A model generated the notes under the pieces. The model was not told where the DNA came from, did no database searches, and saw only the letters and a list, made by a program, of their open reading frames with translations. 64,000 nucleotides of DNA from Ostreococcus mediterraneus (lineage: Eukaryota; Chlorophyta; Mamiellophyceae; Mamiellales; Bathycoccaceae), in contig WMKK01000013.1 in the NCBI GenBank assembly GCA_012295225.1, forward strand, positions 530,987 through 594,986, given 5' to 3'. This document shows, one piece after another, positions 30,758-41,025 of the stretch; positions within the stretch are counted from its first letter, which is position 1, and the number at the start of each line of letters is the position of its first letter. A program made the translations under genes and the position numbers.

Positions 30758-33727
30758 TAATATCAATGTCTTCGTCATCGTCGTCATCATCATCGTCGTC
30801 TTTGCCGTCGAGCTTGGATGGGTCAAACGCGCCCGCGATGTCGTTTTCAATCATATCGGCGTAGTCATCCGCCGAGGCGAATAAACCAGTGCTGGCAAAG
30901 TCTTCGCCCCCAAGGTCGGCACCATCATCGTTAGCATCCGGCGATGGGCCGTTCTTAACCGCGCGTTTGATTGCTTTAACGGCGCTATCGTCGTCTGATT
31001 TCTTCGCCGCTTTTGTCGTCGCGGGCGACTCCTTGAGCATGTACCCAGGCGGTTTACCGTAGGCTTTGGCGAGCGCAGCCAAGTCAAAGCGATCATCCTC
31101 GATGGCTTCTTCTAATTGCTCAGCTCTAGCAAATTCTTCATCCGCTTCTTGGTCGCTATCTTCATCGAACGAACTCTTCTTGATCTTCTTGAGCTGCGAC
31201 GCGAGCTCTTCGTCGTCGGAATCAGAAGCGTCGTTGATGTTGATTTCATCCACACCCAAATCGTCGTCGCTCGCATCGCCTTCGGATTCAGAATCATCAT
31301 ATTTCTTCTTCGGTAACTCGCCGTCGTCATCCGATCCATCATCTTCGCTATCGTCATCCTTTTTGTTCTTTTTATCAGCCTTCTTCTTTGCCTGAGATCT
31401 CTTCTCCTCCTTGTTGGAAAAGTAGCGATGGAAGAATACTTCAGACGGGTCGACCTCGGATTCCATGAGGGACGCGAATTCTTCAGTACCTGGCAAATAG
31501 CTCGTGTGTGTACCCGAGTCGACAGCACGCATGACATCCGAACCACCCTTGGTCTTCTTTTTCACCTTCTTTTGTAACCATTTATCTAAGAAGACGGTGA
31601 GCGTCATGTCGTTGAGCGGATCGCCGGTGTACGTAATCGCGTTGCCCTCGAGCAACGTTCGAGACATTGCAGAGACCGAGGGATGCGCATTGGCGGCGAG
31701 AATTGTGAGCTCCCACCAGCACGACGTCTCGGCACGGGCGTACAACGGATCTCTCTTCTCCATGTCGTACCTCAAACTTTCCTTTGGATGCTGCTGCGCT
31801 CGAGTTTCATTCGCGCCGTCGTCGTCGTCAGATGATTCATCACCCAAATCCTTCTTGGACTCTTCATTAGTACGATGCGACGTATCATCGCCCTCAAAAA
31901 CTCCCGTTCGTTCAGTGTCTTCGGCGTCGTCTTTGAAGTGTTCGTCGCCATCTTCGTCGGTTTCACGGGGTTGGCGAATCGCGTTCCAATGCGACGGTTG
32001 CTTGGCCAAAAACTCGCTGATAGCCATCAGAGATCCACAGGCGAACGTCGCAGGCGCTTGCGCGGCGACTTGCAAAAGGCGTTTGACTAATGCCGCCGCA
32101 CGCTTGGGCACGACGTCTTCGCGCAAACTTCTGAAGACGAGCGAAAGAATCTGTGCAGTGTTCGTCGCGCGCAAAAGTCCGGGATGTAACAACAGCGCGT
32201 ACAACGCGCGGTAGTACCTATCACTCACCGATGATCGAGCAGACAAAAGCTGAAACAGGAGCATCATCGCTTGCAACGCGCCGCTGAGGTTAGGCGAGTG
32301 CGCAATGGTGAACAACGCTGGAGAGATGCGATCAATCAATGAGTCCACCTTTTCGCTCGCCACGTACGGAAACGCGCGGTTAATCCCAGTGAGTAACGCT
32401 GACACGACGCGCGCGTCTACACCGGCGCCAATCTGCGCCGGCTGCGACTTTTTATCATCCTTGCCTCCGCGACCACCACGACCGCCGCGACCGCCGCGAC
32501 CGCCGCGACCGCCACGACCGCCGCGGCCTCGACCGCCGTCGCGATGACGCTGCTTTTCCTTCTTTTTCGCTTCAAGGGCCGCCGCGGCGGCCTCGTCTTC
32601 GGGATTTTTCTTCAGCGATAACTTGTACAAATACTGAAACAACCCAAAGTATGTTTCGATGAGTTGCTCAGCCAACGCCGGGCCGTCACCTTTGTGTGAT
32701 AATGAAATTTGATTCAGCATGACGGCGGCGTAGTACTGCGCCTTCAAGCCGACGCCGCGACGAAAGGTAAACGCCTCTACTTCGCGCGCGACGATGCGCT
32801 TCATCGCAGGATGTGCCTTGATGAGCTCTAAACATAAATGTGATGCCGTCGATGCGAGCTTGCGTGACGGGTCACCGAGCTTGTTGACTAGGATGCTCAA
32901 CAGTTGGCGCTCGCCTTCGGGCTTGGCTTTGAGCAACGCGAACGCACTCTTTAACGATTTTTCCTTCAAAATCGGCAAAGGATCGCGCGAGAGCTCGTCA
33001 ATTGCGCCAATAAAACGTAAATACATGCGTTTGATGGCGTCTTCGACGTACCAATACATCAACCTTTTACGTTCGTGCGGCGCGCTCGCCGCGAGCGAAA
33101 GCGGTTGTTCGCTGAAATACTTTAATTTTCGATCAGGGAGCAAACCTTCTCGAAACAACGCCTCCAACGCAGTGATAGCCTGTACGGCGCTACGTTTACC
33201 ACCACTCGCACGCGCGCGTTCAACCAGTCCTAGTAAGTTTTCCAGCGCCTTTAAGTTTGCCGCCGGATCCTCGGTGACGCTCAGCACGTTTGCCGCCACC
33301 TTATCGCTCGCCGTACCAGACGTCCTCACGAGCTCGAGCCACTTTGCATTGGCATCGCTATGACGCTTCATGCGCTTCTCGTACGTCCCCACGCGTTCCT
33401 CTATCGCATGCTTAGCCATGGCCTCTTTCGCTTCGAGCTCGGCGCGCGTCGGCTCAGCCGTCGCCTTTTTCGCCGCCGCAGCCCCCAACTCGCTCGTGAG
33501 CTGCGCAGACATCTCATACCACGTCCCCGTGAGCCTATCACCACCACCACGCGCATGATTCTCATCATTCCCACCACTCCCTTGTGCGGGCCTAGGACCA
33601 GCACCAGGATTCCACGGCCGCTTCTTCTCGCCCGCCCCGCCCGCGCCCGCGCCCGCGCCCGCGTCTTTGGACCCGCCGCCATCGCCACCGTCGCCACCAC
33701 CACCACCACCATCGCCTCGTCGCCCTT

Positions 33728-33764
<37 letters not shown>

Positions 33765-33980
33765 ACCACGCCCACGTGTCTTACTCGCACCACCACCCTT
33801 CGTCGTCGTCGTCGTCCCATCCCGCGCCCGCAGCCTCGCCGCCGCCTCGAGATGCGCGGCGCGAAAATCCCTGTCATCGAACCCGCGCTCGACGCTCGCG
33901 CCATCGCCCGCGCGAGGCGCGAATCCTAACGCGCTCGCCAACGCCGTGACGTCATCCCGCAGGTCGTCGTCGGTCGCCAT
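30543..33980 (-). CDS. NOC1/MAK21 (CEBPZ) ribosome-biogenesis protein
   Basis: From the ATG at 33980 the protein has 1145 residues. The CBF/Mak21 HEAT-like core reads YWYVEDAIKRMYLRFIGAIDELSRDPL, LLSILVNKLGDPSRKLASTASHLCLELI, and YYAAVMLNQISLSHKG, then ETYFGLFQYLYKLSL. A GGRGGRGG tract interrupts the domain around residue 480. The C-terminal third is very acidic with several Asp runs (coded by GTC/CGT repeats near 30700-30800) and Lys patches. NOC1 pairs with NOC2 to move early 60S particles in the nucleolus. An in-frame ATG at 34253 would add 91 residues; the upstream segment is repeat-like and Arg/Ser-rich, so I prefer MATDDDLRDD. Confidence 0.9.
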
Positions 33981-34495
33981 CGCGACGCCGCGCGCGTTGT
34001 GGAGGTCCAACCCAATCGAGGTCCAGAGGTCCAGGTCCACGGAGGGTTTAGGATTACAAAACGACGACGACGACGACTGCCTCGACGACGACGACGAACT
34101 CGCGTGGGTTTCAGGGCGACCGCGAGCGAGGGCGCATCGCATCCCACGCCCCATCCCCGGTGGTGGTGTACGATTCGGCCGTCGCGCGCGTCGATTGGAC
34201 CATCGAACGACCAGAGCGCTGGGACGCGCTGATTGGATGGTTTCGTTTTTCATCGACGTGAATGTCTGCGTGACTCTCGTCTTTCACGTCGCCGACGGAC
34301 GCCCAACCGTCGCGCGAACGAGACTGTGCGTGAAGACATGTTCGTCTGCATGGGTGTACTAGTCTCGTTGTGAACGACGTACCGGTAGTGAAATGGTCTT
34401 CAAAAACAAGACTGAACTCGGGCGCCGCATTGGGTGACGGTTGACGTTCTCGCGCGTCGTGTCGTGTCGTGTCGTGTCGTGCGAGACGGGACGGG
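33981..34495. promoter_or_regulatory. 515-bp divergent intergenic region, NOC1 / CBS gene
   Basis: It contains a possible longer 5' end of the NOC1 reading frame, a TACCGGTA palindrome at 34380-34387, and a GTCGT pentanucleotide repeat at about 34457-34481 just before the CBS gene. No other gene was seen. Confidence 0.4.
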
Positions 34496-35656
34496 ATGAA
34501 CGACGAAGGGAAGAAGCGATGCGCGCGAGGGACGATCGGGGACGTGGCGATGCGCAAGACCACCGCGAGCGAGGACGCGAGCGAGGACGCGAGGCAGGGG
34601 CGCGGTGACCGTCGCGGGCGCGGCGGCGTTGGGGTTCGCGTGCTGCGGTTGCGGGAGATGACGATCGGGGATGTGGTGCGCGTGATGCGCGAGAGCGAGC
34701 ACGAGACGTTTCCAACGAGTGATAATACAATGATTAGCGTGCGAGGGGTGTTTGATGTGTTTGTGAAGGCGGTGGTGGATGGGTTGACGAAGCCCGAGGA
34801 ACCGAGCGGGACGGGACGACGCGTCGGGGAGACGGCGCTCGCGGAATCGAGCACGGCGGAGACGGTGGGGTTGATCAAGCTACCGCCACGCGCGACGACG
34901 ATGAGGAAGACGATGCGAGCGGAGGAACCGACGAATGTGCTTGAGGAGTTGTATAACACGCCCGCGACGGCGTTGAGCGAGACGTCAACGCCTCTCGTGG
35001 AGTGCGCGCCAGATGTTTTAATCGCCGACGTCGTGGGTATGCTCGATGAACGCGACGTACACGCGGTTTTTACCACGACGTTTGATGGCGAACGCGCCAT
35101 CGTGACTGCTGAAGACATCTTGAGATACCTGTGCCCGATTCAAGACGCGGTGCGCGAGGTGGCGACGTTTGACACGGAGGCGTTCAACGCGCTCTTTTTG
35201 TCCCCGAGAGACACCTTCTTAGCGGTGCGCCAAGAACACAACATGGACTTGACCACGGCTGATGTGATGTGGTGGATGCACGAGCAAAATGTGAACGCCG
35301 TGGCGTTTTTCGAAAGCACATTCAGAGTGCCGGGCGACCAGCCGCTGTACGGGTCAGTCTTTGTCGAACTCTCGACGCGCGACTTGCTCGATGTGACGCC
35401 CGACAACTTTCACACGGTGTTTGAAACCGACCCAGTGGCGTACGTTGCCATGAAACGAACGGGCGTGTTCGTGCAGTCTCAAACTGTCGCACTCGACGCA
35501 CACGAACGCGGCGCGCGCGATGCCATCGCCGCGCTCGCTGAGAAAAATCCATCGCGCTTGCCCAAGCGCTTTTACATTTTTCAACACGACGTCGTCCGCG
35601 CGATGACGCCGCTCTCATTACTCCGCGTCCTCGTCGCCGCGCACGCGCGCCCTTAG
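34496..35656 (+). CDS. CBS-domain protein, SNF4/AMPK-gamma-like
   Basis: The 386-residue product shows two tandem CBS-type modules. One begins MTIGDVVRVMRESEHETFP. A clear one reads DVLIADVVGMLDERDVHAVFTTTFDGERAIVTAEDILRYL. A second half contains DTFLAVRQEHNMDLTTADVMWWMHEQNVNAVAFFE and ELSTRDLLDV. CBS pairs bind adenine nucleotides and regulate partner enzymes or channels. No catalytic domain is attached, so a regulatory subunit resembling plant SNF4/PV42 proteins is plausible. The ATG at 34496 is the first in frame and follows a short GTCGT repeat. The first ~45 residues are Arg/Asp/Ser-rich and look disordered. Confidence 0.72.
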   Translation: MNDEGKKRCARGTIGDVAMRKTTASEDASEDARQGRGDRRGRGGVGVRVLRLREMTIGDVVRVMRESEHETFPTSDNTMISVRGVFDVFVKAVVDGLTKPEEPSGTGRRVGETALAESSTAETVGLIKLPPRATTMRKTMRAEEPTNVLEELYNTPATALSETSTPLVECAPDVLIADVVGMLDERDVHAVFTTTFDGERAIVTAEDILRYLCPIQDAVREVATFDTEAFNALFLSPRDTFLAVRQEHNMDLTTADVMWWMHEQNVNAVAFFESTFRVPGDQPLYGSVFVELSTRDLLDVTPDNFHTVFETDPVAYVAMKRTGVFVQSQTVALDAHERGARDAIAALAEKNPSRLPKRFYIFQHDVVRAMTPLSLLRVLVAAHARP

Positions 35657-35861
35657 GCGACGACATCGACATCAATATATCGTCCCCTGCATGAAATGAA
35701 ACGAAATCAAACGAAATCAACCCCAATGCGTCGTCATGGCTATCATCGTTGAACCCGCGCTCGTGGACGCTCCGCGTCGTCGCGCGGTGGTGCCTCCTCG
35801 GTGTGGGGACAACGAACGTCACACGACGTCGCGCGCGCGGGTGTGAGCACGCGTCAACGAC

Positions 35862-37734
35862 ATGGGCGACGTCAACGACGGAGACAAAGACAAAGACAAA
35901 GACGACGATGAAGGGCCGGTGTGCCGATTCTGCTTCGAACCCGCGCGCGCGAACGACGCTCTCGTGAGTCCGTGCGCGTGTAAAGGTGGACAAATGTACA
36001 TTCACGAACAGTGTCTCATACGGTGGCAACGCATGGTTGTGGTACGTGCGCGTTGTCGATGTCGTTGTTTTATCGTTCTCGTTCTCGTGCGCGCGTGTGT
36101 GTTGTCGATTGCACGACGTGACTGACGCGGGGCCCTACGGGACGGATGCGCGCTCGCAGGTGAGTCAGCCCACGCACCCAATGTACTACGAGCGAGACCA
36201 GAGGCATAGCGTGTGCAATGTGTGCAAAGAAACGTTCAATACGCCACCACCGACGAGGTTGGTGTTGATGTCTTCATTTACCGGCGCTGAGATTGCGGCG
36301 ATGATTGATGTTGGCTTTATTCTTGGCTCGCACGAAACGTTTAGCGACACGCTGGAGCGAAAGTTTTCAGAAATGTCACCCGAGTTGAGACGAGTTTGTG
36401 GATACGAACATTGGATTAAAGGAGCGTTCTTGATCACGAGTGTAAACCGAGACGATGATGATGGCGATAGGGCAGTGCTCGATAGTCGGTGGGGCGTCAT
36501 TCGGCGACCGCGAACGGCGGACAACGACGCGGGCGAAGACGTCATCGTCGGCGTCAACCTTTCGGGCTGGCACTCTATGGAAGAAGTCGTGCGCGGCGAA
36601 AGTCGCTTGTTCGAAGCTGTCGATGGCGATAACGATGACGAGCCGACGGCTGGCATTAGCATTCGTATTGATGGCGGAAACGACGAAGTCGCGCGCGAAG
36701 TCGTCGGAGCATGGTTTGAACAAGCGATTGACAACATGTCAGAGGACGACGACGGAGACGATGAAGACCAAGACCAAGATCAAGAAGAAGAGCGTGATGC
36801 CGATGAAGACGAAAGCATGAGCGACGAGGACAGCGATGACGACAATGACGACGATGACGATGAAGAAGAAGAACATAGTGATGATGAACGGCGCGATCCC
36901 AACGCTGATGAACAACCCCAGGAGAACGAAAACGACGAAGACCACGCGCGCATTCGCCGCCGCCGCGTTCCTGAGCGTCAAATCGCCGGTCATATTCGCC
37001 AGCTCCTGTCACCTTTTGGGCCAATCTACGAAGTCTATAAACGCTATCGGCGACGACGCATGATCGGTAGCGCACTAAAGTCTGCAGCGGAGCGAATGAA
37101 GATTACAGTCGATGACATTACAAATGTGATTACCATCGATTCGCATACGGGTGGACCGTGCGATGAAGACACAATTTCAATGTGCCTCGTCGTCGGTCAC
37201 AACAGCGCTCCCGGATTCATCACTATTCCTGACCCTGTAGATGCAATTACTTTCGCATACGCGCAGTACGATGCACGAAGGACAGATGGCGACATTAAGG
37301 TTGGTTCCGTGGTGAACATAGTAGCGCGCGGCCCTGGAGAACCAAAACGCAGCGGCGTGGTGATTCAAGAAGTGGACTCATCGTCTGATAATTGGCGCAT
37401 TGCCACCGCAGACGGTGTCGCCGAGTTCCCGCGCGATGCATTAGAAATTGAAGTGCCAACCAAGGGTGGTCGAGTGCTCGCGTTCTGGGGCACGGCGCAG
37501 TGGACGCGAGCGCAGTTGCTCGGAGAGATTGCCCGCGGGCATTGGGGACTGTTGAAAGCCGAACCTCGAGACGTGGCTGACGCGAAGACGACGTATCAGC
37601 GCATTCTCGATCGTGGCATGGCGTTCGCACCTCTCACTGAAATGACTGAAGAATTTATGCGCGATGCTATGCAAACAATGAATCGCATTCGATCGACTGG
37701 TCAAATAGAGCGCGCGGCGTCGCCAGCCATATGA
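35862..37734 (+). CDS. RING-CH (MARCH-type) E3 ubiquitin ligase-like protein (2 exons)
   Basis: Exons 35862-36041 and 36160-37734 join in phase to give 584 residues; the 118-base intron is GTACGT...CTCGCAG. Together the exons restore a full RING-CH finger: CRFCFEPA, then PCACKGGQMYIHEQCLIRWQ in exon 1 and VCNVCKETF in exon 2, i.e. C-x2-C, C-x-C, H-x2-C, C-x2-C. Neither exon alone has a complete finger. The downstream region holds a conserved-looking GWHSMEEVV segment, a long acidic stretch (about residues 320-380) and a C-terminal domain around VGHNSAPGFI that I do not recognise. No membrane spans are obvious, unlike most MARCH proteins. Confidence 0.85.
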
Positions 37735-37807
37735 TTGAATGAATAATGAGTGAATTTTTTTTGTACAGAATGATGATATGACTTGTAATAATGCAACTAC
37801 GAATCGC

Positions 37808-38551
37808 CTAGCGGCGTTTTCTACCTTGCGCTTTCAGCTTGAGTTTATCCTGGAGCGATGCGCGCGCACGAACGGCGTCGTACTTTTTGGTGTCCTTTGC
37901 GAGGTTCCGTTGATTGTTTTCTTGCGCCTCCGCCGCGATTTTAGCCACTTGCTCATGCAACTCTTCCGAGGTGATGCCGTAGCAGTGCTCGACGTACGTT
38001 TTCAATGGTGCGACTTTACCTTTACCTCCGTACACACCACGCCTCACGGCTTCGACTCTGAGCAATTCAATACACTTTGCGTGGTGCGCTTGAAGTCCCC
38101 AGTCCACTGGCGCCTTTGTCCAGTCGTCTCGAGGCTCGAGTTCGCATCCCCGTTCGAGAAGCTCCCGCACGACGTCTTCTCGCCCGTAACCAACGGCAAA
38201 ATGAAGCGCCGTACGTCCAGCCGGGTCTTTCGCGTCCACATCGAACGTTTTAGAATCCAACAACTCTCGCACCTCGTCGACGCGACCTCTCCGCGCGCGC
38301 TCGTGCAACGCCGGCGCTTCAAACAACACTCGACCAGCGGGCCCGCGCGTGGCTCGATCGCCGCCATCAACAGCGCTCCACGTCCACTTCGAATGCCAAT
38401 TTTTCGGTGCATCTCGCGCGTAATCCCTCGTCCTCCTCCCGTCATTCTCCGCATTCGTATGCACCGAATCGGCGTCGTCACCCACGGGCGTCGTCCCATC
38501 GTCGCGCGCGTCGTCGTCGCCGACGCCGTCGCTCGGTGTGCGTTCACCCAT
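37808..38551 (-). CDS. Ankyrin-repeat protein
   Basis: The 247-residue product has a disordered acidic N-terminus and three ankyrin-type units: ALHERARRGRVDEVRELLDS, GRTALHFAVGYGREDVVRELLERG, and a degenerate TKAPVDWGLQAHHAKCIELL. The last ~60 residues are a Lys/Glu/Gln-rich helix ending in a basic KRR cluster. It is probably an adaptor protein; the partner is unknown. The first ATG is at 38551; the frame is open further upstream to a GTG at 38608. It converges with the RING-CH gene, the stops lying 73 bases apart. Confidence 0.75.
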   Translation of the reverse strand: MGERTPSDGVGDDDARDDGTTPVGDDADSVHTNAENDGRRTRDYARDAPKNWHSKWTWSAVDGGDRATRGPAGRVLFEAPALHERARRGRVDEVRELLDSKTFDVDAKDPAGRTALHFAVGYGREDVVRELLERGCELEPRDDWTKAPVDWGLQAHHAKCIELLRVEAVRRGVYGGKGKVAPLKTYVEHCYGITSEELHEQVAKIAAEAQENNQRNLAKDTKKYDAVRARASLQDKLKLKAQGRKRR

Positions 38552-38816
38552 GTCGTCGGCACCTCGTGCGAGACCTCTCGCGTGCGAGACCTCGGTGAAA
38601 TATCCCACACCCTCGCGAGCGACGCTCTGTGTCGTCGTCGTCGTCGTCGTCCGTCCTCGGTCGTCGTCGTCGTCGCGACACGCGGCACGCGAAACGCCCG
38701 CGTCGCTGTCGTGGTCGTGGTGCGTCGTTCGTGTATACTAAATGCACATACCGGTATACGAAAACGCTCAATATATTATTGTATGCACCACATCCGTGCG
38801 TTTCTCGACGCGACGC

Positions 38817-38986
38817 GGGGTCGGGTCGGGTCGGGTCGGGTCGGGTTCGGTTCGGGTCGGGTTGGGTTCGGTTTAGGTTTGGTTTGGGTTTGGGTTTGGT
38901 TCGGTTTGGTTCGGTTCGGTTTGGTTTGGTTCGGTTCGGTTTGGGTTTGGTTTGGTTTGGGTTGGTTCGGTTTGGGTTCGGGTGGT
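38817..38986. repeat. Degenerate G-rich minisatellite (GGGTCGG / GGTTTGG / GGTTCGG)
   Basis: About 170 bases are made almost only of G, T and a few C, all G-rich on the + strand. It starts as regular GGGTC repeats and changes to GGTTTGG and GGTTCGG units. One GGTTTAGG unit resembles the telomere repeat. Dozens of GG/GGG tracts make it a strong candidate for G-quadruplex formation. Confidence 0.93.
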
Positions 38987-38990
38987 GTGC

Positions 38991-39036
38991 GCGACGACAG
39001 AGGACGACAGAGGACGACAGAGGACGACAGAGGACG
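38991..39036. repeat. 10-bp tandem repeat (AGGACGACAG) abutting a start codon
   Basis: Four to five copies of the decamer run up to the ATG at 39037. The first codons of the downstream gene are themselves a 24-bp ATGGTGACGACGACGACG-type repeat. Confidence 0.9.
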
Positions 39037-39618
39037 ATGGTGACGACGACGACGACGACGATGGTGACGACGACGACGACGACGGGGCGACGTGGACGCC
39101 ACCAGCATCGGGCGCGGCGCGCGACGACGGGGGTGTTGGCATCGACGTCAGCGGCGGATGCGTTCGTAGGGACCTGGGCGCGCGATGCGACGCAGAATCA
39201 ACACGTGACGTTGTATTTGATCGCGCACGGCGTCGGGCGAGGCGCGATGGATAAGGCGAATATGGAGTATACGCAGACGTGGACGCGCGCGCCGTCTGGG
39301 GTGGAGGGTGAGTTTACGGTGCACACGACGTCGGGGAGCGGGACGAATCGCGTGCTGACGTATCCGCTAGGGGAGTTTGTTGAGAAGTACGAGTCGAGTA
39401 CGATATTTGGAGATGGTCCTGGAGAGGTGAAGAGGTGCGCGACTTTTGATCCGGCGACGCGCACGCACTTTGTGAGCACGGTGAGCTCGCTCGGCGACGA
39501 AACGACGACGCGCGTCGTGGATGAAGACGGCAAAACGATGCGGTGTCGACGCGAGTTCAAGCGACGCGATGATCCAGAAGTAGATGTGTGGTGCGCTGAG
39601 GTTTTCATCAAGCAGTAG
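39037..39618 (+). CDS. Calycin/FABP-like small beta-barrel protein (tentative)
   Basis: The 193-residue product begins with a repeat-coded MVTTTTTTMVTTTTTT and a basic, His/Arg-rich segment that could be a plastid or mitochondrial presequence. A predicted all-beta domain follows: FVGTWARDATQNQ (the GTW motif typical of calycins near the first strand), then NRVLTYPLGEFVEKYES, RTHFVSTVSSLGDETTTRV, and MRCRREFKR...WCAEVFIK. This spacing resembles fatty-acid-binding/lipocalin-type proteins, with a final strand carrying an aromatic residue and Lys. The resemblance is from memory and weak. A lipid or pigment ligand would be the guess. Confidence 0.6.
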   Translation: MVTTTTTTMVTTTTTTGRRGRHQHRARRATTGVLASTSAADAFVGTWARDATQNQHVTLYLIAHGVGRGAMDKANMEYTQTWTRAPSGVEGEFTVHTTSGSGTNRVLTYPLGEFVEKYESSTIFGDGPGEVKRCATFDPATRTHFVSTVSSLGDETTTRVVDEDGKTMRCRREFKRRDDPEVDVWCAEVFIKQ

Positions 39619-39826
39619 CGTGTTTTGTGGTGTTCGCCAACGAACCCCTCGATCAGACATAGTAGCGCGTAGTCGCGTAGCGCGTTTGTTTTCTTCAAAT
39701 CACGCGAGAGGTATTGATGTTTGTGTTGTTCAATCTAATAACGCGCTGCCTGCGACTACGGACAATCGAAATCGTTAGACGCTTGATTCTATTACGTCGT
39801 ACTCGTCATCTAAAGCATTAAGAAAT

Positions 39827-40739
39827 TTACAAGAAACGCCGTGTTTGGATCTTGAGCGCCGGTAATTCGTCGTCGCACACCGTGTGCTCACTCGGTTGCA
39901 ACATCTTGCGCTCGCACCCGTTAGCATCGATAGTGACTAGACGAATGACACCACCACTTGAGGCGTCGCGCGCAATCGCGAGTGAAATCGCGCTCGCAAC
40001 CCAACGCTCACACTCTTCTTTGCTCATGCCTTCTCTATACGTATTGTCGCAATAACCGTAAATGTACGCGCTCCCTGAACCACCAACCGTGAACGGGGAC
40101 TCTACTAGCGATCCACCGAGTGGGATGCCATACACTTGCGGACCGAGTTTACGATCCCAGCCCGCTATAATCATCCCCGCTTGTAACTTTTCCTTATTTT
40201 CATACGCAATCCTCTTCGTGACGTTGGCCACGAGCGCGACATCCACGTGCAACCCTTCGTCCGCCCCAGAAGACGCAGACGAAACGCTCACCGCGTGTTC
40301 ATTCGCGACGCGTGTGACATACGCCGCAACATTTTGCGTATCCGCCGCGCTCCCGCTCCGACACATCCATACGTTATCGCAAATTTGTGTGATCTTGTCG
40401 CTCGCGCGGTTTGCGACGTACGTCCCCGTAGACGTGCGCGAATCCGCCCCGAGCACCACCCCCGTGGCGTACTTCACCGCCATGATTGTCGTCTACACGG
40501 AACAAAGAGTGGTGTTTACGCACCACGCATCGTCAGTCACGCCACACGCACGCGCACTACTACTACGTCTACATCGTCATCAGCGCCATCATCATAATCA
40601 TCCATCATCCACAGCGTTCACGAGCGCTCCTCCCTCTCTCGCTCGTCGTCCTCCTCCTCCGTCGTCGTCCGTCGTCGTCGTCGCGCACGCATCGCGTCAA
40701 TCCTACCCCGGTCGATACTGGTATCTTGGTATAGTCCAT
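39827..40739 (-). CDS. PSMB6: 20S proteasome beta1 subunit, caspase-like (2 exons)
   Basis: Exon 1 is 40739-40707 (MDYTKIPVSTG) and exon 2 is 40492-39827. They join in phase to give 232 residues with STG followed by TTIMAVKYATGVVLGADSRTSTG. The mature enzyme begins at that first Thr, the active-site nucleophile; the intron (214 bases, GTAGGA...GTGTAG) interrupts exactly the Gly-Thr propeptide cleavage site. Further family marks are the YVANRASDKI stretch, CRSGSAADTQ, YGIPLGGSLVESPFTVGGSGSAYIYG and LAIARDASSGG. The beta1 subunit cleaves after acidic residues. Starting instead at the ATG at 40483 would remove the catalytic Thr, so the split gene is strongly preferred. Confidence 0.95.
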
Positions 40740-41025
40740 GTCGCCACTCCCTCGTCGTCGTCGTCCGTTGGCGCCACGCGCGCGTCCGTCATCCGTCGTC
40801 GTCGTCCTCCGTGTTGACTCCAAATGTCCGATCGCACCCTCAGCCCTCGACCGACGTCGACCGGCGTCGCCCCGCACGTCGCGACGCGGTCGAGAACACC
40901 ATCACCGACACCGTCGACGACGACGTGCACGAATGGTGACCACGCGACGACGACGCGCGAGTCGATCGACAGAGGCCGAGACAGGGGCGAGAACGGCGAG
41001 GGCGCGGGGAGGGACGACCGGCGCG

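Larger units (their letters stand above)
38552..39036. promoter_or_regulatory. 485-bp repeat-rich divergent intergenic region
   Basis: It separates the ankyrin gene and the calycin-like gene. From left to right it holds GTC trinucleotide runs, a TACCGGTA palindrome at 38749-38756, the G-rich minisatellite at 38817-38986 and a 10-bp repeat at 38991-39036. An open frame runs through it on the + strand but encodes only the repeat. Confidence 0.5.

Noticed and set aside
37778-39043. Open frame on the + strand across the ankyrin gene and the G-rich minisatellite
   Set aside because: It is the antisense of a clear ankyrin gene and then a pure repeat (Gly/Val/Trp/Phe runs) with no domain.
39827-40483. 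Proteasome beta1 as a single-exon gene starting at 40483
   Set aside because: That start lacks the catalytic Thr and propeptide. A splice acceptor directly upstream and an exon coding MDYTKIPVSTG restore them.
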